64,000 nt of DNA. It comes from Streptomyces ochraceiscleroticus. GTDB lineage: Bacteria; Actinomycetota; Actinomycetes; Streptomycetales; Streptomycetaceae. A model generated the notes under the pieces. That model made no database searches. It worked only from the letters and a program-made list of their open reading frames with translations, and was not told where the DNA came from. This document shows, in pieces, positions 8,260 to 18,778 of the stretch (positions are counted from its first letter, which is position 1; every line of letters starts with the position of its first letter). Location: assembly GCF_000720485.1 (NCBI RefSeq), contig NZ_JOAX01000014.1, positions 1-64,000 on the forward strand, read 5' to 3'. The position numbers were made by a program, and so were the translations under genes.

Positions 8260-9684
8260 GTGAAACGCCGGCCCCTGCGCGCCTGCGGCGCGACCGCCGC
8301 CCTGTCCGTGGCCCTTCTGCTGTCCGCCTGCACCCACGACCTCGCGGCCGGCCCCGCCGGTACCACGGCCGTGGACGGCCGGGACACGCTCGGCGACCCG
8401 CTCTTCCCCGCCCTCGGCAACGGCGGCTACGACGTACGCCATTACGCGCTCGGCCTGGACTACGACGTCCGGCACGGCAGCCTCGACGCCACCGCCCGCC
8501 TCACCGCGAAGACACGGCAGCGGATGGCCTCCTTCTCCCTCGACCTGCACGGCCTGAAGGTGACGGGCGTTCAGGTGGACGGCGAGCGGGCGGAGTTCTC
8601 CCGCCGGGGCGACAAGCTGCGGGTCCGGCCCGCGAGCGCGCTGCCGAAGGGGCGCGCCTTCCGGACGACGATCGCGTACGAGGGGCACCCGACGGACTTC
8701 GCCGACCCCGACGGGTCGAAGGAGGGCTGGGTCCGCACGGCGGACGGGGCGTTCGTGGTGGGCGAGCCGGCCGGGTCGCAGACCTGGTTCCCCGGCAATC
8801 ACCACCCGAGCGACAAGGCCACGTACGACATCACGGTCACCGTCCCCAAGGGCTACACCGCCGTCGCCAACGGTGAGTTGAAGGAGCGCGCGGCGGCGAA
8901 GGGCGGGGCGGCGCGGACCTTCCGCTGGCACAGCGGGGAGCCGATGGCGTCCTACCTCGCGACCGCCACCATCGGGAAGTTCCGCGTGCGCACCGGCCGT
9001 ACGAAGCAGGGCGTGCCGCTGTACGTGGCCGTGGACCCGAAGGAGGCGGCGAAGAGCGCCGGGCCGCTCGCGCGCCTGCCGGAGATCGTGAGCTGGGAGA
9101 GCAAGGTCTTCGGTCCGTACCCCTTCTCCTCCGCCGGGGCCATCGTCGACCACCCGCCCCGGAGCGTCGACTACGCCCTGGAGACGCAGACCAAGCCGAT
9201 CTACTCCGGGGCGCCGGACGAGGTGACCGTGGTGCACGAGACGGCGCACCAGTGGTTCGGCGACTCGGTGACGCCCAAGACCTGGCAGGACATCTGGCTC
9301 AATGAGGGCTTCGCGACGTACGCGGAGTGGCTGTGGGCGGAGCGCGACGGGGGCAGGTCACCGCAGCAGCAGTTCGACGCGCGCTACCGGCTGCCCGCGG
9401 GCGACCCGCTGTGGGACTTCCCGCCCGGCCGCCCGGGCAAGGCCGAGAACGTGATGGACACCCCGGTGTACGAGCGCGGCGCGATGGTCCTCCAGCAGTT
9501 GCGGAACGCGGTCGGCGACCGGACGTTCTTCCGCATCCTGAAGGAGTGGCCCGCCGCGCACCGGCACGGCAACGCCGGGTCGAAGGACTTCATCGCCTTC
9601 TGCGAGCAGCACGCGCACAAGGACCTGACGGGTCTGTTCGACGCCTGGCTGTACGGGGAGGGGAAGCCGGGCCGGACGTACTGA
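8260..9684 (+). CDS. M1 family metallopeptidase lipoprotein
   Basis: A zinc aminopeptidase-type enzyme anchored outside the membrane. The 474-aa protein begins at GTG 8260 with a lipoprotein signal peptide (LLLSAC, lipid-modified Cys24). The zinc site is complete: HETAH at 326-330 and the third ligand E349 in WLNEGF. A YALETQ stretch before it corresponds to the substrate-amine recognition motif of the family. It is shorter than full aminopeptidase N because the C-terminal helical domain is minimal, as in many actinobacterial M1 lipoproteins. The start follows only a weak ribosome site, so the mRNA may have a short leader. Confidence 0.9.
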   Translation: MKRRPLRACGATAALSVALLLSACTHDLAAGPAGTTAVDGRDTLGDPLFPALGNGGYDVRHYALGLDYDVRHGSLDATARLTAKTRQRMASFSLDLHGLKVTGVQVDGERAEFSRRGDKLRVRPASALPKGRAFRTTIAYEGHPTDFADPDGSKEGWVRTADGAFVVGEPAGSQTWFPGNHHPSDKATYDITVTVPKGYTAVANGELKERAAAKGGAARTFRWHSGEPMASYLATATIGKFRVRTGRTKQGVPLYVAVDPKEAAKSAGPLARLPEIVSWESKVFGPYPFSSAGAIVDHPPRSVDYALETQTKPIYSGAPDEVTVVHETAHQWFGDSVTPKTWQDIWLNEGFATYAEWLWAERDGGRSPQQQFDARYRLPAGDPLWDFPPGRPGKAENVMDTPVYERGAMVLQQLRNAVGDRTFFRILKEWPAAHRHGNAGSKDFIAFCEQHAHKDLTGLFDAWLYGEGKPGRTY

Positions 9685-9703
9685 CCGCTCACCGCTGGGG
9701 CGG

Positions 9704-10264
9704 TCAGCGGCGCTTCTTGCCCTTGGAGCCGGCCTTGGCGCCGCCCTTCGCGCCCTGTTTGCGGGCCGCGGGGTTGCCCGTACGGGCGGTGCGCCGACGG
9801 GCGTGGCGCTCGCGGGCCGCCTCGTACTCCGCGCGGTGCAGCTTCTCGCCGGGCGCCTCGACGATCGCGCGGCAGAAGTAGGCCAGCAGCGAGCCGATGA
9901 AACCGATCAGCATCAGGCTCTGCGCGGACTTCTCGGCCTTCTCGGCCGCGCGGTCGGCAGCCGGCTCGCGGCGCCGGACGAACCCCTCCCACGTACGGCG
10001 GAAGGCGAGCGCGCTGCACACCGCGAAGCAGACCACGATCAGGACGTTCACCAGCGAGCCGACCTCGGCGACGGCCAGGCCCTCGAAGGCGAAGCGCAGT
10101 ACGAAGGCGCCGAGCGCGGCGAGCACGAGCGCGCCGAGGGCCACGCCCGCGCGGCGCAGCGCGTAGCCGCCGTCGTGGTGGACCCAGGTCGTGCCGAAGA
10201 ACCGGATGGCGACCGGCTCGGGGCCGGCCGGCTCGTCGGCCGGGCGCTTGTGCTCGTCGCTCAT
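9704..10264 (-). CDS. Three-TM membrane protein with basic tail
   Basis: A 186-aa protein with predicted membrane segments at about 38-58, 70-88 and 116-135 and a strongly basic Lys/Arg/Gly tail (155-186). No catalytic motif is seen. It is convergent with the M1 peptidase gene, with only 19 bases between stop codons. The ATG at 10264 gives a soluble acidic N-terminus. Function unknown. Confidence 0.7.
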   Translation of the reverse strand: MSDEHKRPADEPAGPEPVAIRFFGTTWVHHDGGYALRRAGVALGALVLAALGAFVLRFAFEGLAVAEVGSLVNVLIVVCFAVCSALAFRRTWEGFVRRREPAADRAAEKAEKSAQSLMLIGFIGSLLAYFCRAIVEAPGEKLHRAEYEAARERHARRRTARTGNPAARKQGAKGGAKAGSKGKKRR

Positions 10265-10354
10265 GCCTCGATTATCCCCGGCGGCCCCTCGGGCGGGCCC
10301 GCGCCCCGTCCGGCGGCCGGCCCGTCCGTCGGCCCGCGTCCCCGCCTTCGGCGG

Positions 10355-10666
10355 TCAGCTCGTGCAGCGCTGGGCGACGAAGCCGTCGCTCCCGGTCTGC
10401 ACGTACGCGTCCGAGACGTACTCGCCGCTGCCGATGCAGTCCCAGATGTCGCTGCTGCCGTACGGGCCGCTGACCCGCTCGCCGTGGCGCTGGCAGCGGA
10501 TCGGCACCGAGGAGCCGGCCTGGAGCGTGCGGACGACCGCGGCGCTGGTGCTCGGGCCGCTGCGGACGTTGAGGCGGTAGCCCGGCGCGACGGGATAGCT
10601 GCGGTAGGCCGCGACGGTGCCGGCCGCTTCGGCCGCGCTCTCGGCGGTGTTCTCCTGTGTGCTCAT
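10355..10666 (-). CDS. Bacterial SH3-domain protein
   Basis: A 103-aa protein whose residues 30-100 match the bacterial SH3 pattern (YRLNVRSGPSTSAAVVRTL, then a small beta-rich core with two cysteines). Such domains usually bind cell wall peptides. No signal peptide precedes the domain, which is odd for an SH3b protein, so either export is non-classical or it acts inside the cell. It is divergent from the Ser/Thr kinase gene 150 bases away. Confidence 0.75.
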   Translation of the reverse strand: MSTQENTAESAAEAAGTVAAYRSYPVAPGYRLNVRSGPSTSAAVVRTLQAGSSVPIRCQRHGERVSGPYGSSDIWDCIGSGEYVSDAYVQTGSDGFVAQRCTS

Positions 10667-10816
10667 GGCGCACTCCCCCCGTGAAATGTCATGTGAATAC
10701 GGGGCTCAGGCTAGCAAGCCGTACCCGGGCCGTAACCGGCGTCCACCGGGTATCCACTAGGCTCCGAGCGTCGCATCTGCGGCCGATTGCGCGGCCGAAT
10801 ACACGGGGGTGGGGAG

Positions 10817-13126
10817 ATGCCGCCGCTGCGGAGTTCCGGCGCCGGACCGGAAGCGGAACATCCGGAATACGCGGGGAACTACCGGCTGGAAATGCCGCTC
10901 GGTTCGGGCGGTATGGGCGTGGTGCACCTGGCGCGTTCGGCGTCCGGGCTGCGGCTCGCGGTGAAGGTCGTGCACGCGGAATTCGCCCAGGACCCGGAGT
11001 TCCGGGGCCGGTTCAGGCAGGAGGTGGCGGCCGCGCGGCGGGTCAGCGGGGCTTTCACGGCGCCGGTCGTGGACGCCGACCCCGACAGTGAGCGGCCGTG
11101 GATGGCGACGCTCTACATTCCCGGGCCCACGCTTTCCGCGCATGTGAAACGGAACGGCCCGCTACCGCTGGACGAGGTACGGAAACTGGGCGCCGGACTG
11201 GCGGAAGCGCTGCGCGACATCCACCGCGCCGGCGTGGTGCACCGCGATCTGAAGCCGAGCAATGTCCTGCTGGCGGCGGACGGCCCGAAAGTCATCGATT
11301 TCGGCATTTCGCGACCGTCCGACAGCGAAATGCGGACGGAAACCGGCAAATTGATCGGGACGCCGCCTTTCATGGCGCCCGAACAGTTCCAGCGGCCGCG
11401 GGAAGTCGGCCCCGCGGCGGATGTGTTCGCGCTGGGTTCGGTCCTGGTGCACGCGGCGACCGGCAGCGGCCCTTTCGATTCGGAGAGCCCGTATCTCGTC
11501 GCGTACCAGGTCGTGCACGACGAGGCGGATCTCGCGGGCGTGCCGGAGGAGCTGGCGCCGCTGCTGCGGAGCTGCCTGGCGAAAGACCCGGCGGACCGCC
11601 CGACGCCGAGCCAGCTCATGGCCCGGCTCCGCGTCGACCTCCCGACGGAGCTGCACCTGGAGCCGTTGAACGCGCCGGCGGCCGCCGTGCTCGCGGCGCC
11701 CGCCACGGGTTCCGGCCCCGCGACGGACCCGTCCGTGGGCCCGGAGTCGCTCCTGGAGCCCGACTCGACGCTCGACGGGCCCGAACCGCGGACCTGGGAC
11801 GCACCCGCGCCGCGCATACCGTCCCAGCGCGGGCCCGCCGAGGCCGTGCCCACCCACGTGCGCGCGAGGCCGCCCGCAGCCCCGGCCGACGTCCCCACGC
11901 CCCGCAGCCGCCGCCGTTGGGCGGTCTGGGCGGCGGTCGCGGCCGTCGTCGTCGGCGGGGGCGGCTTCCTCGGCGTACGGGCGCTGCTCCCGGAGGACGG
12001 CCCGGTGCGGCAGTCCGGCCGTACGGAAGCGGCGGAGCCGTTCCACCCCTGGCGCACGGCACTGCTCGAACGTTCCGCCGGGCACCCCGCCGAGATGCCG
12101 TTCTGCTCCTTCGCGCCAAAGGGCGCAGCGTCCGCGCCCGCGCTCTTCTGTACCCAGCGCGGCGTACGGGCCGCTCGCCTGGACCCGGAGCACGGCGCGG
12201 TGAAGTGGCGGCTGCCCTCGGGGCCCGCCTCCGACACCGACCTGCCGCCCGCCGCGCCCATGCTCTCCGGCGGTCTGCTGTACGCCCTGTCCCCCGACGG
12301 CAAGCGGCTGGACGCCTTCGATCCGGCGGCGGACGGCAAGGGCGCCCGCCGCTGGAGCAGGGACGTCTCCGCGTACCACGGGCAGGTCGCCGTCGTGGGC
12401 GACGCGGTGCTGCTCACCGCGGCGGACGGAACCGTGACCGCGCTGGACAGCCGGACGCACGAGCAGCGGTGGAGCCGCCCGTTCCCCGGGCACGCGCTGC
12501 CCCGCTTCCACGCGTACGGAGCGGCCACCGGCACCGCGTACACGGTCACCGCGCAGAACGGCGGCCACACCCTCGTCACCGCGGTCGGCCTCGCGCACGG
12601 CACGGTCCGCTGGGAGAAGCGGCTGCCCGGGACGCTCACTCCGGCCGGGACCGGCAGCGGCGGCGCACTCTTCCTGACCTCGGCGGCGCTGGACTCCCGC
12701 ACCAAGGCGGTAGTGCGGTACAACCCCGGCAGCCGCGCGGTGCGGACGTACCGGCTGGCGGCGCCGCTGGACGACGCGCTCGCCACCGTGCGGGACGACA
12801 CGGTCTATCTGCTCGCCTACGGGGGCACGCTGCAGGCCGTCGGCGCGCGGACGTGGTCGGTGGAGACCTCGGTCAGCCGTGGCTCGCAGCCGGTGGTGGA
12901 CGGCGACCGGCTGTACTTCAGCGCCGCCGACGGGCGGCTGCTGGCCGTGCACACCCGGCGCGGGGCGCTGCTGGGGCAGACCCGGCCGCGGCTGGCCACG
13001 GGGCGCGGCGGCTTCCTGGAGACCGTGCCGGCGCCGGTGGTCGACCCGGGCACGCGCCGGATCTTCGGGTCGGCGCCGGACGGCACGGTCTTCGGAGTGG
13101 ACGCGGAGGACCCGGGCCGCTGGTAG
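10817..13126 (+). CDS. Receptor-type Ser/Thr protein kinase with PQQ-like beta-propeller
   Basis: A 769-aa PknB-type kinase. Kinase domain 22-275: glycine loop GSGGMG (29-34), Lys50 in RLAVK, HRD at 142-144 and DFG at 161-163, so it should be active. A Pro/Ala-rich linker leads to one membrane segment at about 367-391. The exported part (about 405-769) has repeated Trp- and Gly-rich blades typical of a PQQ-like beta-propeller, probably a ligand sensor. The ATG at 10817 follows a GGGGGTGGGG stretch; a TTG at 10787 would extend it by 10 residues. The ligand and substrates are unknown. Confidence 0.9.
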   Translation: MPPLRSSGAGPEAEHPEYAGNYRLEMPLGSGGMGVVHLARSASGLRLAVKVVHAEFAQDPEFRGRFRQEVAAARRVSGAFTAPVVDADPDSERPWMATLYIPGPTLSAHVKRNGPLPLDEVRKLGAGLAEALRDIHRAGVVHRDLKPSNVLLAADGPKVIDFGISRPSDSEMRTETGKLIGTPPFMAPEQFQRPREVGPAADVFALGSVLVHAATGSGPFDSESPYLVAYQVVHDEADLAGVPEELAPLLRSCLAKDPADRPTPSQLMARLRVDLPTELHLEPLNAPAAAVLAAPATGSGPATDPSVGPESLLEPDSTLDGPEPRTWDAPAPRIPSQRGPAEAVPTHVRARPPAAPADVPTPRSRRRWAVWAAVAAVVVGGGGFLGVRALLPEDGPVRQSGRTEAAEPFHPWRTALLERSAGHPAEMPFCSFAPKGAASAPALFCTQRGVRAARLDPEHGAVKWRLPSGPASDTDLPPAAPMLSGGLLYALSPDGKRLDAFDPAADGKGARRWSRDVSAYHGQVAVVGDAVLLTAADGTVTALDSRTHEQRWSRPFPGHALPRFHAYGAATGTAYTVTAQNGGHTLVTAVGLAHGTVRWEKRLPGTLTPAGTGSGGALFLTSAALDSRTKAVVRYNPGSRAVRTYRLAAPLDDALATVRDDTVYLLAYGGTLQAVGARTWSVETSVSRGSQPVVDGDRLYFSAADGRLLAVHTRRGALLGQTRPRLATGRGGFLETVPAPVVDPGTRRIFGSAPDGTVFGVDAEDPGRW

Positions 13127-13150
13127 CGGAGGAGGTGCGTACGTACGCGA

Positions 13151-13184
13151 AGGACCCCGGCCGCTGGCAGCGGGCCGGGGTCCT
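13151..13184. terminator. Bidirectional terminator between kinase and ilvD
   Basis: AGGACCCCGGCC (13151-13162) and GGCCGGGGTCCT (13173-13184) are perfect complements. The inner bases can extend the stem through CCGCT/AGCGG. It lies 24 bases after the kinase stop and 21 before the ilvD stop, so it should serve both convergent genes. Confidence 0.8.
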
Positions 13185-13204
13185 CGATGTCGCTGGTGCG
13201 GTGG

Positions 13205-15058
13205 TCAGCCGAGCTTGCTGACGTCCCGGACCGCGCCCTTGTCGGCGCTGGTGGCCATCGCCGCGTACGCGCGCAGCGCCTGCGAGACCTTGCGCTCGCG
13301 GTTCTTCGGCGCGTACACGCCGCCCAGCGCCTCGCGGCGGGCGGTCAGCGTGGCCTCGTCCACGGCCAGCTCGATCGTGCGGGACGGGATGTCGATCTTG
13401 ATTAGGTCGCCGTCCTCGACGAGCGCGATGGTGCCGCCGGAGGCCGCCTCGGGGGAGGCGTGGCCGATCGACAGGCCCGACGTACCGCCGGAGAAGCGGC
13501 CGTCGGTGACCAGCGCGCACGCCTTGCCGAGGCCCCGGCCCTTGAGGAAGGAGGTCGGGTACAGCATTTCCTGCATGCCCGGGCCGCCCTTGGGGCCCTC
13601 GTACCGGATGACGACCACGTCGCCCTCCTTGACCTGCTTGTTCAGGATGCGCTCGACGGCCTCCTCCTGGGACTCGCAGACCACCGCGGGGCCCTCGAAG
13701 ACCAGGATCGACTCGTCGACGCCCGCGGTCTTCACCACGCAGCCGTCCTCGGCGAGGTTGCCGCGCAGCACCGCCAGGCCGCCGTCCTTGGAGTAGGCGT
13801 GCTCCAGGGAACGGATGCAGCCGTTCTCCGCGTCGGTGTCGAGCGAGTCCCAGCGCTCGGACTGCGAGAAGGCGGTCGCCGAGCGCTTGCAGCCGGGCGC
13901 CGCGTGGAACAGCTCGACCGCCTCCGGGGAGGGCGAGCCGCCGCGGATGTCCCACTCCTTGAGCCAGTCGGCCAGGGAGGCGGAGTGCACGGAGGACACG
14001 TCCTCGTTGAGCAGCCCGGCACGGTACATCTCGCCCAGGATGGCCGGGATGCCGCCCGCGCGGTGCACGTCCTCCATGTAGTACGTGCCCTGCGGCGCGA
14101 CGTTCGGCGCGACCTTGGACAGGCAGGGGACGCGGCGGGAGACCTCGTCGATGTCGGTCAGGCCGAAGTCCTGGCCCGCCTCCTGGGCGGCGGCCAGCAG
14201 GTGCAGGATCGTGTTGGTCGAGCCGCCCATGGCGATGTCCAGCGCCATGGCGTTCTCGAAGGCCGCGCGGGAGGCGACGTTACGGGGCAGGACGGTCTCG
14301 TCGTCCTGCTCGTAGTGGCGCTTGGTGATCTCCACGACCGTGCGGCCGGCGTTCTCGTACAGCGCCCGGCGGGCGGTGTGGGTGGCGAGCACGGAGCCGT
14401 TGCCCGGCAGGGCCAGGCCCATGGCCTCGGTCAGGCAGTTCATCGAGTTGGCGGTGAACATGCCGGAACAGGAGCCGCAGGTCGGGCAGGCGTTGTTCTC
14501 GATCCGGAGGATGTCCTCGTCGGAGACGTTCTCGTTGACCGCGTCGGAGATCGCGTCGACCAGGTCGAGCTTGCGGACCGTGCCGTTGACCAGGGTCGCC
14601 CGGCCGGCCTCCATGGGGCCGCCGGAGACGAAGACCGTCGGGATGTTCAGCCGCATCGCGGCCATCAGCATGCCCGGGGTGATCTTGTCGCAGTTGGAGA
14701 TGCAGATCAGCGCGTCCGCGCAGTGCGCCTCGACCATGTACTCGACCGAGTCGGCGATCAGGTCGCGGGAGGGCAGCGAGTAGAGCATGCCGCCGTGGCC
14801 CATCGCGATGCCGTCGTCCACGGCGATGGTGTTGAACTCCCGGGCGATGCCGCCCGCCTCCTGGATCGCCTCGGAGACGATCCGGCCGACCGGCGCGAGG
14901 TGGGTGTGGCCCGGCACGAACTCGGTGAAGCTGTTGGCCACCGCGATGATCGGCTTCCGGCCGATGTCCGCGCCCGCTACGCCCGATGCCTGCATAAGGG
15001 CACGGGCACCCGCCATGTTGCGGCCGTGGGTAACGGTGCGGGACCTCAGCTCAGGCAC
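13205..15058 (-). CDS. ilvD: Dihydroxy-acid dehydratase
   Basis: An iron-sulfur dehydratase that makes the 2-keto acid precursors of valine and isoleucine (and, through pantoate, CoA). From the GTG at 15058 it is 617 aa, the usual length in streptomycetes, with GGGAG in good position before that GTG; an upstream in-frame ATG at 15097 is less likely. Cluster cysteines are visible in [10 protein letters not shown] (Cys123) and [10 protein letters not shown] (191-200), as in the [4Fe-4S] E. coli-type branch. Its 243-base upstream region holds a strong hairpin but no obvious branched-chain leader peptide. Confidence 0.96.
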   Translation of the reverse strand: MPELRSRTVTHGRNMAGARALMQASGVAGADIGRKPIIAVANSFTEFVPGHTHLAPVGRIVSEAIQEAGGIAREFNTIAVDDGIAMGHGGMLYSLPSRDLIADSVEYMVEAHCADALICISNCDKITPGMLMAAMRLNIPTVFVSGGPMEAGRATLVNGTVRKLDLVDAISDAVNENVSDEDILRIENNACPTCGSCSGMFTANSMNCLTEAMGLALPGNGSVLATHTARRALYENAGRTVVEITKRHYEQDDETVLPRNVASRAAFENAMALDIAMGGSTNTILHLLAAAQEAGQDFGLTDIDEVSRRVPCLSKVAPNVAPQGTYYMEDVHRAGGIPAILGEMYRAGLLNEDVSSVHSASLADWLKEWDIRGGSPSPEAVELFHAAPGCKRSATAFSQSERWDSLDTDAENGCIRSLEHAYSKDGGLAVLRGNLAEDGCVVKTAGVDESILVFEGPAVVCESQEEAVERILNKQVKEGDVVVIRYEGPKGGPGMQEMLYPTSFLKGRGLGKACALVTDGRFSGGTSGLSIGHASPEAASGGTIALVEDGDLIKIDIPSRTIELAVDEATLTARREALGGVYAPKNRERKVSQALRAYAAMATSADKGAVRDVSKLG

Positions 15059-15116
15059 GATGGTCACTCCCTTGGGGTTCGTCGGACTCGCCGCCACGCC
15101 GGCGCCTCGCGGGGCC

Positions 15117-15145
15117 CTGCGCCGGGCCTCCGGCCTACGGCGCAG
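15117..15145 (-). promoter_or_regulatory. Hairpin in the ilvD upstream region
   Basis: CTGCGCCG (15117-15124) and CGGCGCAG (15138-15145) pair perfectly around a nested GGCC-TCC-GGCC. It lies 59 bases before the ilvD start and could be a leader structure. I found no Ile/Val/Leu-rich leader peptide beside it, so classical attenuation is not supported. Confidence 0.35.
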
Positions 15146-15301
15146 TCACGTCTCGGCAGTCACATATCAGCAGATCCGAGACTACGCCTCCGATCCAGGA
15201 TCTGGACAGCCCCGCCGGAATGTGAGACGCGCGATCGCCATGCGGACGCGGCGTGCCACGCCCCGGAGCGCGGCGGGTCACGCCTTCGCTCACGCCTCCG
15301 C

Positions 15302-15934
15302 TCACACCTCCGCGAGGTACCGCTGCAGCGTCGGCGCGACCATCCGGACGATGTCCTCGGGATCGGCCGAGGACAGCGGCTCGACCTGGACGACGTACCG
15401 CAGCATCGCGATGCCGACGAGCTGGGAGGCGGCCAGCTCGGCCCGGAGGCGCGGCTCCGGGACCGCCAGCTCCGCCGCCACCCGCTCCAGCATCCGCCGC
15501 AGCACGAAGCCGCGCAGCACCTTCGCCGCGGTGTCGTGGGTCATCGCGGAGCGGATCACGGCGATCAGCGGGGCGCGGGTCGCGGGGTTCTCCCAGATGC
15601 CGAGGAAGTACCGCGCGAACCGCTCTCCGATGCCGTCGGCGCCGTGCGTCAGCAGGTCGGGGAGGTTCAGCGCGGGCTCGAAGGAGACCTCGATGGCCGC
15701 GCCGAAGACCTGCTCCTTCGTGCCGAAGTAGTGGTGCACCAGCGCGGGGTCGACCCCCGCCGCTCTCGCGATGCCGCGGATGGACGCCTTGTCGTAGCCG
15801 CGTTCGGCGAATTCCGTACGGGCCGCGGCGAGAATCCGCTCCCGCGCGCCGGGGCCGACCGTGGCCTCCGTACGCGCGGGGCGGCCGCGCCGGCGCGGGG
15901 CGGGCCCGGAAGCGCCCGTCCCGGGCGCGCTCAC
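15302..15934 (-). CDS. TetR family transcriptional regulator
   Basis: A 210-aa repressor-type protein. After a basic Arg/Gly/Pro-rich N-terminus, residues about 30-80 form a TetR helix-turn-helix ([20 protein letters not shown]). The C-terminal ligand domain is unassigned. Its GTG start (15932-15934) overlaps the TGA of the upstream isomerase-like gene by GTGA, so the two are almost certainly co-translated, and the regulator may control that operon or the following ilvD. Confidence 0.9.
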   Translation of the reverse strand: MSAPGTGASGPAPRRRGRPARTEATVGPGARERILAAARTEFAERGYDKASIRGIARAAGVDPALVHHYFGTKEQVFGAAIEVSFEPALNLPDLLTHGADGIGERFARYFLGIWENPATRAPLIAVIRSAMTHDTAAKVLRGFVLRRMLERVAAELAVPEPRLRAELAASQLVGIAMLRYVVQVEPLSSADPEDIVRMVAPTLQRYLAEV

Positions 15935-16755
15935 GACCCGTACACCCGGTTCGGCGAGGCCAGGTGCAGGCGCGTGAAGGCGAGGGCCTCGGCGAGGTCG
16001 GCCTCGCGTTCGGCGGCGGACATCGCGCGGCGGGTGTTGACCTCGATGACGATGTGCCCGTCGTAGCCGGTGGCGGCCAGCCGCTCCAGCAGCTCGGCGC
16101 ACGGCTGCTTGCCGCGCCCCGGGACCAGGTGCTCGTCCTTGTTGGAGCCGTTGCCGTCGGCGAGGTGGATGTGGGCGAGCCGGTCGCCCATCCGGTCCAC
16201 CATGTGCAGCGCGTCGCTCCGGGCCGTCGAGGTGTGCGAGAGGTCGACCGTGAAGTGCCGGTAGTCGTCCTTGGTGGGGTCCCAGTCCGGCGCGTACGCC
16301 AGCATCTCGCGGTCGCGGTACCGCCAGGGATACATGTTCTCGACGGCGAACTTCACGTCCGTCTCGCCCTCCATGCGCCAGATGCCGCGCACGAAATCCC
16401 GGGCGTAGTTGCGCTGCCACCGGAACGGCGGGTGCACCACGACCGTGGAGGCGCCGAGCTTCTCGGCGGCGTTGCGGGCGCGCTGGAGCTTGGTCCACGG
16501 GTCGGTGGACCACACGCGCTGCGTGATCAGCAGACACGGCGCGTGAATGGCCAGCACCGGCACGCCGTGGTAGTCGGACAGCCGGCGCAGCGCCTCGATG
16601 TCCTGGCTGACCGGATCGGTCCAGACCATGACCTCGATGCCGTCGTACCCCAGGCGCGCGGCGATCTCGAAGGCCGTCGCGGTCGACTCCGGATACACCG
16701 ACGCCGTGGACAGGGCGACCTTCGCATCCGGGATGCGCACCACTGGCTCCGTCAC
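15931..16755 (-). CDS. Sugar phosphate isomerase/epimerase-like TIM barrel protein
   Basis: Belongs to the AP-endonuclease-2-like TIM-barrel superfamily that includes xylose-isomerase-like sugar epimerases. Typical metal-binding elements are visible along the barrel: VVHPPF, a glutamate in FAVENM, the DLSHT strand, HIHLADG and VIEVNTR. The GTG at 16755 ([12 protein letters not shown], 274 aa) is chosen because the preceding sequence looks non-coding; an ATG at 16827 would add 24 residues. The substrate is unknown. It overlaps the TetR gene, so its expression is linked to that regulator. Confidence 0.8.
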   Translation of the reverse strand: MTEPVVRIPDAKVALSTASVYPESTATAFEIAARLGYDGIEVMVWTDPVSQDIEALRRLSDYHGVPVLAIHAPCLLITQRVWSTDPWTKLQRARNAAEKLGASTVVVHPPFRWQRNYARDFVRGIWRMEGETDVKFAVENMYPWRYRDREMLAYAPDWDPTKDDYRHFTVDLSHTSTARSDALHMVDRMGDRLAHIHLADGNGSNKDEHLVPGRGKQPCAELLERLAATGYDGHIVIEVNTRRAMSAAEREADLAEALAFTRLHLASPNRVYGS

Positions 16756-16909
16756 GAGGGACAGGGTACGGGCCCGTGCGGTACCGGGGGCAGGCGGTCC
16801 GCTATGTCGGACGCGCCCATGACGCACTCATGACGGACTCATGACGCGTTACGGGCGCTCCGCCGGGCGGTTCACGGGCGGCCCGCGGAGCGATCACGGC
16901 GGCCTGTAC

Positions 16910-17851
16910 TCACTCCTGCTCGCCGTTCGGCAGATGGTCCAGCCGCCGCAGGATGACACCCTCGCGCAGCGCCCACGGGCAGATCTCCAGCTCGTCCACC
17001 CCGAAGAGGTCCATCGCCGCCTCCGCGACCAGCGCCCCGGCCAGCAGCTGGCGGGCGCGCCCTTCGGAGACCCCGGGCAGCTCGGCGCGTTCCTCCGCCG
17101 TCATCGTGGCGAGCTTCGGCACCCACTCCTCCAGCGCCTTCCGGCTCAGCCCGCGCTGCACGTACAGCCCCTCCGCCGAGCGGGCCGCGCCGGCCAGCCT
17201 GGCCAGTTGCTTGAAGGTCTTGGACGTGCCGACCACGTGGTCCGGCGTGCCGAAGCGTGTGAAGTCGCTCACCACCCGCGCGACGTCGGCCCGCACGCGG
17301 CGGCGCAGCGCCCGTACGTCCTCCGGGTCCGGCGGGTCGCCGGGCAGGTCGGTGTTGGTCAGCCGGCCGGCCCCGAGCGGCAGCGAGACCGCCGCGTCCG
17401 GGTCCTCGTCCAGGCCGTACGCGATTTCCAGCGAGCCGCCGCCGATGTCCAGGAGCAGCAGCCGCCCGGCGGACCAGCCGAACCAGCGGCGGGCCGCGAG
17501 GAAGGTGAGCCGCGCCTCGTCCTCCCCGGAGAGGACCCGCAGGGTGACGCCCGTCTCCTCGGCGACACGGGCCAGCACGTCCTCGCCGTTGGGTGCCTCA
17601 CGTATCGCCGAGGTCGCGAACGGCAGCACGTCCTCGACGCCCTTGTCCTCCGCCACCTGCATCGCCTCACGGACCGTGGCGACGAGCCGGTCGACGCCCG
17701 GACCTGCGACGTTGCCGTCCTCGTCGAGGAGTTCGGCCAGCTTCAGCTCCGCCTTGTGGGAGTAGGCGGGCAGCGGGCGCGCGCCGGGGTGCGCATCCAC
17801 CACCAGCAGGTGGACCGTATTCGAACCCACATCGAGGACACCGAGTCTCAT
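16910..17851 (-). CDS. ppx: Exopolyphosphatase / pppGpp phosphohydrolase (Ppx/GppA)
   Basis: A 313-aa protein of the ASKHA phosphotransferase fold that hydrolyses polyphosphate or pppGpp. It shows the first phosphate loop [11 protein letters not shown] at the N-terminus and the second, DIGGGSLE, in mid-protein. It is the short single-module form typical of actinobacteria (E. coli Ppx is about 510 aa). The ATG at 17851 is only 45 bases from the divergent GTG at 17897, so both promoters must overlap and at least one transcript is probably leaderless. Confidence 0.92.
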   Translation of the reverse strand: MRLGVLDVGSNTVHLLVVDAHPGARPLPAYSHKAELKLAELLDEDGNVAGPGVDRLVATVREAMQVAEDKGVEDVLPFATSAIREAPNGEDVLARVAEETGVTLRVLSGEDEARLTFLAARRWFGWSAGRLLLLDIGGGSLEIAYGLDEDPDAAVSLPLGAGRLTNTDLPGDPPDPEDVRALRRRVRADVARVVSDFTRFGTPDHVVGTSKTFKQLARLAGAARSAEGLYVQRGLSRKALEEWVPKLATMTAEERAELPGVSEGRARQLLAGALVAEAAMDLFGVDELEICPWALREGVILRRLDHLPNGEQE

Positions 17852-17896
17852 ACACAGAAAACTACTGCGGCCACCTCGCGCCTTTACGCTGGGGAC

Positions 17897-18778
17897 GTGG
17901 CGAAGACCAAAAAGGCGAAGCAGGAAAAGGCCCGCAAAAAGATGGAAAAGCAACAAGCGCGCGGGGCGGCGCCCGACGAGGTGACCGACGAGGTCGGCCT
18001 CGACTTCGCCCGCGCCTGGGTCACGTTCCCCGACCCGGCCGACGACGAGCAGATCTTCCGGTGCGACCTCACCTGGCTCACCTCCCGCTGGACCTGTGTC
18101 TTCGGGAACGGCTGCCAGGGCATCGAGGCGGGCCGCGCCGACGACGGCTGCTGCACGCTCGGCGCGCACTTCTCCGACGAGGAGGACGAGCAGCGGGTCG
18201 CGGAGCACGTGGACCGCCTCACGCCCGACATCTGGCAGTTCCACGACGTCGGCACCACGACCGGCTGGGTCGAGGAGGACGAGGACGACGGCGAGCGCCA
18301 GACGCGCCGCTGGAAGGGCTCCTGCATCTTCCAGAACCGCCCCGGCTTCGCCGGCGGCGCCGGCTGCTCCCTCCACATCCTGGCCCTCCAGGAAGGCCGC
18401 GAACCGCTGGAGACCAAGCCGGACGTCTGCTGGCAGCTCCCGGTCCGCCGCACGTACGACTGGATCGACCGCCCCGACGACACCCGCGTGCTCCAGATCA
18501 CCATCGGCGAGTACGACCGCCGCGGCTGGGGCCCCGGCGGCCACGACCTGAACTGGTGGTGCACGTCGGCAACCTCCGCCCACGGCGCCTCGAAGCCGGT
18601 GTACGAGTCCTACGCCCCCGAACTCATCGAACTGATGGGCAAGGACGCCTACACCCACCTCGCGGAACTCTGCGCGGACCGCCTGGCAACGGAACGCCCG
18701 ATGGCCCCGCACCCGGCGGACCCGGTACTACTGCCGATGCCGGTGGTACGGGAAAAGACAAGCCCGTTCGGCGCTTGA
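17897..18778 (+). CDS. Cys-rich cytosolic protein, DUF3109-like
   Basis: A 293-aa protein with a Lys-rich start, then cysteine groups [11 protein letters not shown] and DGCCTL at about 70-100, GSCIF and GCSLH near 145-160, and later Cys residues. The spacing resembles YkgJ/DUF3109 proteins thought to bind zinc or iron-sulfur clusters. No catalytic residues can be assigned. The GTG at 17897 has little leader. Its last codons and the stop (18776-18778) lie inside a dispersed Streptomyces intergenic repeat, so the SPFGA tail is probably acquired. Confidence 0.7.
   Translation: MAKTKKAKQEKARKKMEKQQARGAAPDEVTDEVGLDFARAWVTFPDPADDEQIFRCDLTWLTSRWTCVFGNGCQGIEAGRADDGCCTLGAHFSDEEDEQRVAEHVDRLTPDIWQFHDVGTTTGWVEEDEDDGERQTRRWKGSCIFQNRPGFAGGAGCSLHILALQEGREPLETKPDVCWQLPVRRTYDWIDRPDDTRVLQITIGEYDRRGWGPGGHDLNWWCTSATSAHGASKPVYESYAPELIELMGKDAYTHLAELCADRLATERPMAPHPADPVLLPMPVVREKTSPFGA

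Noticed and set aside
15059..15301. Branched-chain amino acid leader peptide before ilvD
   Set aside because: No short frame rich in Leu/Ile/Val codons is placed against the hairpin.
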